Positions 58,996 to 64,000 of a stretch of DNA of 64,000 nucleotides are shown here, piece after piece. A program made the translations under genes and the position numbers. The DNA lies in the NCBI GenBank assembly GCA_965226545.1, contig OZ245364.1:806001-870000 (forward strand). Direction: 5' to 3'. Source of the stretch: JAHRAW01 sp965226545 (GTDB lineage Bacteria; Pseudomonadota; Gammaproteobacteria; Arenicellales; Poriferihabitantaceae). The notes below the pieces were generated by a model, which saw only the letters and a list, made by a program, of their open reading frames with translations, did not search any database and was not told the DNA's origin. Position 1 is the first letter of the stretch. Each line of letters opens with the position of its first letter.

Positions 58996-61900
58996 ATGCC
59001 ACATATTAATGTCGAAACGCGCGGTCGATTGTTGGTCGCGTTGGTTGCAACTTGTAACCGTCCGCAACTGCTTGCGCGCAGGTCGTTGCCGTCGATTGCG
59101 AATCAAACGCGGCGTCCGCAGTTGGTCATCGTCGCCGATGATTCCATCGATGCGCATCGTGCGCGCAATCAAAAAACCGTCGCCGAATTTTCCGCGCGTT
59201 ATGGAATGCGCGCGTTGTATGTCGTTAACCGTCGAACGCGCGGCGCCGGCGGTTGTTGGAATTGCGGCGCGTTGCTTGCATTGCAACACGCGAATCCAAC
59301 CGACGCCTATTTGGCGATATTGGATGATGATGATGAATGGTTGCCGCAGCATTTGCAAAACGCCGATGATGCATTGACCGTACGCCGCGCCGATTTTTTG
59401 CTTGCCGCGCATTTGCGTTGCGAGTCGAAAGGCAACCGCACGACGCGCATCCCCCCGCAACAATTAATCTCGAGCGCATTTTTGGTTGGCAACCCCGGCG
59501 TCATCGGCAGCACAATGATTATCCGGCTGTCGACGTTTATGCGCGCCGGGATGTTTGATGAATCCTTGCCGGCTTGCACCGACCGCGATTTATGCATTCG
59601 CTTAAGCGCGTTATCCGATGTGCGTTATCGCCGGCTGTGCGCGGTGTCAACGCATCATCACGCCGACGACACGCGCGTACGCATCAGCAACCCGGGCGGC
59701 AAAACCAAACTCGATGGCTTGTCGAAGTTCGCCGATAAATATCGCGGCTGGATGAGCGAAGCCGAACAACGCGCTTGCGACTTGCGGGCTGAGCGGTTGT
59801 TTGGTTGGCGCGAAGTGCATCGCATTAAGCCGCGCGTTAATCCAAATGGTGCTTCGACATTAACTGCACGCGCTAACAAAGCAATCGATGCATCAACATT
59901 AAATGGCGCGCCGACATTAACTGCACGCGCCGACAAAGCAATCGATGCGTCGACATTAACTGCGCGCGCTGACAAAACAGTCGCCGCCTCTTCCAATCGC
60001 GCACTCGCCCGCGCGACCAATCAATCGCCCGACCAAGTTGCATTAATCATCGGCGTCATCGTCGACCCGCGCCGACCCAATCATCGATTGTTCGACGACA
60101 TCTTGAGATTGTCCAAAGACAAACGATTGTCGTCGGTCGAAGTGGCGGTGGTGTCGTGCACCGGCGCGCAGGTTGGTGCATATCGAAGCGCCGTCGCGCA
60201 ATGGCGAAATATCGGATTGCGGATGTACGCGGTGGATAACGCATTGGTCAACGCCGCCGTCGATGCACTTGGGTTGCCGCCGATGCGGGCGGCGATGCGC
60301 TGCATCGGCATCAATCGAATGGTGTTGCAGTACGCCGCCGCCGGCATCGGCGCCGGACATCGCGCGCCGTTGTATTGGATTTTGGACGGCGACACGCGAT
60401 TGCACGGCTTAACAATACAAAATCAAAAACCGATTCGGTTTGCGCCAAAGTATGTCGATGAGATGTTGCGCTTGCGCGCGTCCGGTTGCGATGTCGCCGT
60501 CGGCGGCGTCAACGGGGCGGCGCCGTTGCCGCGCGCGATGAGCGTTCGCACGCAGTTGGTCGATGTGATGCATTTTTGCATGCGCGTCGCCAAGCCGCCG
60601 CGCCAACGTTGTTATCCGGTGCAAACGATTGCCAATGCGACGCGACATAAAATACACGCCGAGTATTATCACGATTGCGGCGCGCATCCGCATTTGGAAC
60701 AGCCGATTGGTCTGTTGCCGTTGGCGGCGAATTGTTCCCATCGCCGATTGATTAAACGATTGCCGCAATTGCTCGATGCGGTGTTGCGCGGCGATGCGGT
60801 TACGCGTCCGTTGGTAAACGATGCGGTGGCGGTAAAGTCGAAATCGACATCGACATCGACATCGATGTTTCATCGAGGCGGCAACACGTTTATTTTTAAC
60901 TGTGAGGTTTTGCGGCAATGTCCGAACGGTTTACTCAACGACGGCTTTGCCGACATGCGCCGACAGGATGAAATTTGGCGCGTGTTCGGTCAAGCCGCGT
61001 TTGGTTGGTCGGTGGTCGGCGGCAATTTTCCGGTGACACAAGTGCGCGCAGACGAGCCGCCGCAAGCGCCCGATGTGCAGCGGATGGAAAAAGACATTGT
61101 CGGTCATGCCGTGTCCGGTGCATTGCGGCGCGCCGTTGTCGATAAACAATTTAACGATGTCGATTCATTGGTGCAATTTTTATTGCACGATGCAACCGAC
61201 TTGCATGCATCGATGCGGCAATTGGCCGATGAACGCGCGGCACTGTTGCATGCATCGTGTTGGCGCATCGCCGGCATCGCCAACACCATTCGGCGCATCA
61301 TCATCGACCAATCGAATTCGCTGAACGATATTGCCCGCGATGATGCGCTTGCCGCTTTGCATAAATTGGAACGACGTTTTTTACGCGCGCCGGCGCGGAT
61401 TGCGCAAGTTAATCATTTCGCGCACCGCCGCGGCTTGCGTCGCGCCATCGCCAACTTCCCGGCATTCTGTAAACGATTCCAACAGTGGTCATTGCCGCCG
61501 CAACGCACGAGTCGTTTATGGCAATGGGTGAGCATCGAGCGACAAAAAAATGCCGCGCAATTGCTTAACACTTTACTGGGCGACGATGCCGAGTTAACCT
61601 TTCTCGGAAGCGGCGGCGAAGGTGCGGTGTTTACCAATCATCGAACGGTATACAAAGTGTTGCATAACTGGTATTCGCGCACTCGCGCCGCTGACATTCC
61701 GCACGCGGATTTTTTTTGTCGCGCACTGCACGGCAAAGCGTCGCAATGGAATCCAACGCGCGATGCACTGTATCCGGTGCTCGCGCATCGACGATGCGGC
61801 GGCGATTTAATCGCGGCGATGCCGTATGAACGCACCACGCCCTATCGCGGCGGTTGCGGTGTTGGCATGGTCGAGTTGTTAAGCGCGTTGCGGCGACGCG

Positions 61901-62772
61901 GGGTTGTGGTTTGGGACATCAACCTCAACAACTTGCGGCAAAAAAATCATCAAGTGCGATTGGTCGATTATGGCTGCCAAATTCATCCGTTGACCGAACG
62001 CGATTTTGATTTGTCGGTGCGCAAAGCGTGGCTGTGCTTTCGGTATGCCGACCGCAAAAACCTGCGCGCGTTGCTCACCCAATCGTTAACCACCGTCGCG
62101 ATGCCGCAATTAACCGGCTATGTGCGCATGCGCATCGCTGCCGAACAATACGCTGCCCGGTTTCGCGTCGCCGACGACGCCATCGACGCAATCATTGCGC
62201 ACGCCCCCAACCGCGTATTGGATTACGGTTGCGGCGGCGGTCGCGATGCGATTCGCATGGCGCGCACCGGCATCACGGTCGACGCCCATGACCCAAATTT
62301 ATCAACCAAAGCCAAACGCCGATTAACCGCCGCCAAGGTGCAATGCTTAACCCAAAATCAACTCGACAACGCCGCACCATACGACGCGATTTTGGTGCGC
62401 CATGTACTGTGCGAAATCCGCTCCGACCGCGAACTGCGCGAAGCCTTGCGCACCTTGCGTCGATTAATCGCCAAGCACGGCAACGTGGTGATAACCGCCT
62501 GCGACATGGACCGCATCGTCAAACAAAAGTTATACGCAATAAACCAAACGCCGCACAACGCCGATTGCACCGCCAAGTTTTTATACCGCAAACAAATCCG
62601 CATCAACGGCGCAACGCGTCGCCATGTACATCGCCCGCAACGCACGTTGGAAAAACTATTTGCCGCCGCCGGCTTCGAAGTCGCGTCACGCAAAAAATTC
62701 GCGGAATTGGATTTGCAAACCATGCAACCTTGTGGTGGGGCATTGCAGTGGACATTAATACCGCGGCGTTAA
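58996..62772 (+). CDS. 1258-residue four-module protein: GT2 glycosyltransferase - GT-like - kinase-like - methyltransferase
   Basis: ATG 58996 with TGAGGA upstream. Residues ~10-250 are a GT-A glycosyltransferase (LLVALVATCNRPQLLARRSL, YLAILDDDDEWLPQHL). Residues ~285-330 hold a repeat (ASTLTARA(D/N)KAID type). At ~340-620 lies a second GT-A-like domain (YWILDGDTRLHG near 460). From ~865 a protein-kinase-like fold is seen: FLGSGGEGAVFTNHRTVYKV as P-loop and Lys, VVWDINLNNL as HRD-like loop (~971), LVDYG as DFG-like. From ~1070 a class I methyltransferase starts (RVLDYGCGGGRDAIRMA). It probably modifies a surface glycan. I know no described protein with this order. Confidence 0.8.
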   Translation: MPHINVETRGRLLVALVATCNRPQLLARRSLPSIANQTRRPQLVIVADDSIDAHRARNQKTVAEFSARYGMRALYVVNRRTRGAGGCWNCGALLALQHANPTDAYLAILDDDDEWLPQHLQNADDALTVRRADFLLAAHLRCESKGNRTTRIPPQQLISSAFLVGNPGVIGSTMIIRLSTFMRAGMFDESLPACTDRDLCIRLSALSDVRYRRLCAVSTHHHADDTRVRISNPGGKTKLDGLSKFADKYRGWMSEAEQRACDLRAERLFGWREVHRIKPRVNPNGASTLTARANKAIDASTLNGAPTLTARADKAIDASTLTARADKTVAASSNRALARATNQSPDQVALIIGVIVDPRRPNHRLFDDILRLSKDKRLSSVEVAVVSCTGAQVGAYRSAVAQWRNIGLRMYAVDNALVNAAVDALGLPPMRAAMRCIGINRMVLQYAAAGIGAGHRAPLYWILDGDTRLHGLTIQNQKPIRFAPKYVDEMLRLRASGCDVAVGGVNGAAPLPRAMSVRTQLVDVMHFCMRVAKPPRQRCYPVQTIANATRHKIHAEYYHDCGAHPHLEQPIGLLPLAANCSHRRLIKRLPQLLDAVLRGDAVTRPLVNDAVAVKSKSTSTSTSMFHRGGNTFIFNCEVLRQCPNGLLNDGFADMRRQDEIWRVFGQAAFGWSVVGGNFPVTQVRADEPPQAPDVQRMEKDIVGHAVSGALRRAVVDKQFNDVDSLVQFLLHDATDLHASMRQLADERAALLHASCWRIAGIANTIRRIIIDQSNSLNDIARDDALAALHKLERRFLRAPARIAQVNHFAHRRGLRRAIANFPAFCKRFQQWSLPPQRTSRLWQWVSIERQKNAAQLLNTLLGDDAELTFLGSGGEGAVFTNHRTVYKVLHNWYSRTRAADIPHADFFCRALHGKASQWNPTRDALYPVLAHRRCGGDLIAAMPYERTTPYRGGCGVGMVELLSALRRRGVVVWDINLNNLRQKNHQVRLVDYGCQIHPLTERDFDLSVRKAWLCFRYADRKNLRALLTQSLTTVAMPQLTGYVRMRIAAEQYAARFRVADDAIDAIIAHAPNRVLDYGCGGGRDAIRMARTGITVDAHDPNLSTKAKRRLTAAKVQCLTQNQLDNAAPYDAILVRHVLCEIRSDRELREALRTLRRLIAKHGNVVITACDMDRIVKQKLYAINQTPHNADCTAKFLYRKQIRINGATRRHVHRPQRTLEKLFAAAGFEVASRKKFAELDLQTMQPCGGALQWTLIPRR

Positions 62773-62978
62773 CCGCGCATAATGTCCGCACCGTCGCGGC
62801 AAGCCGTACAATTAAAGATGCGCCAACGCAATGTTCGCCAAACCAACCGATGCGCTTTTGCTTTGCATTTATAACGAAGCGCAACGAAACGTAACGAAGT
62901 GCGACGAAGCGAGACGAAGCGCGTTAAGTCGCTTGGTCAAATCACCGTTGCATAACCCGCCCAATTAAATGTCCAACC

Positions 62979-63797
62979 ATGTTTGCCTCGACCGGATTGG
63001 AAGAGTGGCTTGACGCCGCCGCGCGCGACGGTTTTTTGCGATTGATTGGCGTCCGCCGGCGTGCACCGTCGCGCGCGTATTTGGTCGAACTGTTGCGCGC
63101 ATGTTACGCCCGCATTCCGTTTCAAAATCTTTCGATGTTGGTTGGGCCGCGTTGTCCGCCGCAACGCGATGCAATCGTTGCAATGATGACGCGCGGGTTT
63201 GGCGGGCCGTGCGACGTGAACAATTTTTTCCTGTGCGCGTTGTTGCATAAACTGCACTTCAACGCCGGACTGTTGGCGGCGTCGATGCACGAGCCCGATT
63301 GCCATATCGGCGTCATTGTCGGATTCGATGACCGCGCGCCGCAAAATTATTGGGTGGATTTTGGCAACGGTTTTCCGTATCTGACGCCGTTGCCGATTAT
63401 CGACGGCGCATCGGCCGCGCACCTTGGGTTTGAATATGCGTTGGAGGTGCGCGGGGCAAGCGCCGCGCTTTGGCAAAGCGGACTCGATGGACAAGCGCGC
63501 ACGCTCAACCAAACCATTGCATTGCGTCCGGTGCATCATTCGCATTTTGACAAAATGCGCGCGCGTCATTATGGTGAATCCGGATTCGGCCCGTTCCTCA
63601 CCGGCGTGCGCATCAATCGCTGGGAGATTGACCGCGGTTTCATCATGCGCGACAATGCGATTTGGCGCGTGCCCGGTCGTCGTCGCATCGCCGACCGGGC
63701 GCAATGCCTGCGTTGGATTAACCAAAATTTTGACGGGCGATTGTTCGCGCCGCTCTATATTCAAAGCGTCAACTTGTTACACCGGAGGCCATCATGA
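62979..63797 (+). CDS. arylamine N-acetyltransferase-family protein
   Basis: The 272-residue protein has IPFQNLSMLVG, then GFGGPCDVNNFFLCALLH with the nucleophile Cys78, DCHIGVIVGFD with His109 and YWVDFGNGFPYLTPL with Asp127. These form the Cys-His-Asp triad of NAT enzymes at the expected spacing. Relatives either N-acetylate arylamines from acetyl-CoA or act as amide synthases on polyketides or lipopeptides. Here the link to the following gene by ATGA overlap suggests a small biosynthetic operon. No clear ribosome-binding site. Confidence 0.78.
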   Translation: MFASTGLEEWLDAAARDGFLRLIGVRRRAPSRAYLVELLRACYARIPFQNLSMLVGPRCPPQRDAIVAMMTRGFGGPCDVNNFFLCALLHKLHFNAGLLAASMHEPDCHIGVIVGFDDRAPQNYWVDFGNGFPYLTPLPIIDGASAAHLGFEYALEVRGASAALWQSGLDGQARTLNQTIALRPVHHSHFDKMRARHYGESGFGPFLTGVRINRWEIDRGFIMRDNAIWRVPGRRRIADRAQCLRWINQNFDGRLFAPLYIQSVNLLHRRPS

Positions 63798-64000
63798 AAG
63801 CAACGCATGCCGCCACGGCAACCGAACACGCGGACGTCGTCACCGGCGCAACCATCAACGGCGCAAGCATTAACCGCGTCACCTTTGCGCGCTTGGATGA
63901 AAACGCGCTTGCGTTTTTTCGTCGACAAGGTTGGGCCGTGTTGCGCCGACCGTTGTCCGACGAACCGGTCGCGCAGATGGTGCAAGCGTGGCGCGACATG
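63794..64000 (+). CDS. N-terminal part of a probable phytanoyl-CoA dioxygenase-like protein (cut by right edge)
   Basis: The ATG is preceded by GGAGG and overlaps the stop of the NAT-like gene. ARLDENALAFFRRQGWAVLR with SDEPVAQMVQAW looks like the start of PhyH-type Fe(II)/2-oxoglutarate dioxygenases (F...G..VLR..LS...V..M). Only 69 residues are visible and the iron ligands lie outside the window, so the call is tentative. Confidence 0.45.
   Translation, partial: MKATHAATATEHADVVTGATINGASINRVTFARLDENALAFFRRQGWAVLRRPLSDEPVAQMVQAWRDM

Overview
The window is chromosomal DNA from a proteobacterium, most likely a gammaproteobacterium. It has a complete 16S rRNA gene of gamma/beta type, and the order anmK-mepM-tyrS followed on the same side by a 16S gene is one I know from Pseudomonas. 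The genus cannot be named from this sequence alone. The genome looks rich in duplications, gene remnants and short simple repeats, both between and inside genes.

Layout. Positions 1-22.5 kb are almost entirely minus-strand and accessory. They hold small membrane proteins and hypothetical genes separated by near-identical terminator/-10 elements, two tandem GT2 glycosyltransferases plus a truncated third, a NYN-domain protein and an NAD-sugar dehydratase. A translationally coupled surface-decoration operon follows (LicD-like transferase, nucleotidyltransferase-PLP enzyme fusion, FAD oxidoreductase, methyltransferase, two related glycosyltransferases). Just upstream of it lie four tandem members of a paralogous membrane family, of which two more members sit elsewhere in the island. 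From 22.6 to 27.5 kb are anmK, mepM and tyrS. From 27.5 to 33.3 kb lies a plus-strand envelope cluster (secreted Gly-rich protein, lipoprotein, single-TM repeat protein, PEGA-FGE protein). After a methyltransferase-HNH gene and amino-acid/MFS exporters, it appears to resume at 38.3-41.3 kb with a TolQ-like channel protein and two membrane-anchored vWA proteins. A creatinase gene then precedes a stand-alone 16S rRNA gene. From 44.8 to 57 kb are a PIF1-like helicase, duplicated EamA exporters, a NIF3-like protein, AEC and TauE transporters, five tandem DUF805 genes with decayed relatives, and an APC permease. The right end has a second methyltransferase-HNH gene, a 1258-residue GT-GT-kinase-methyltransferase fusion, an arylamine N-acetyltransferase homologue and the start of a probable dioxygenase.

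Most interesting: the two DNA methyltransferase-HNH genes (33.6 kb plus, 58.6 kb minus) are each preceded by a predicted promoter and a ~185-nt leader. The long pairing arms of these leaders differ in sequence between the copies but stay complementary within each copy. The same leaders share an invariant UUCG hairpin and core. Promoter, structured RNA and ORF move together as one unit, while the target-recognition region of the enzyme is swapped. I know of no described system with this architecture.

Other notable points are the 16S gene with an intact RNase III-type processing stem but no linked tRNAs, 23S or 5S inside the window; the licD/cytidylyltransferase-decarboxylase-like operon; and the six-copy membrane family with a degenerate pentapeptide-like region.
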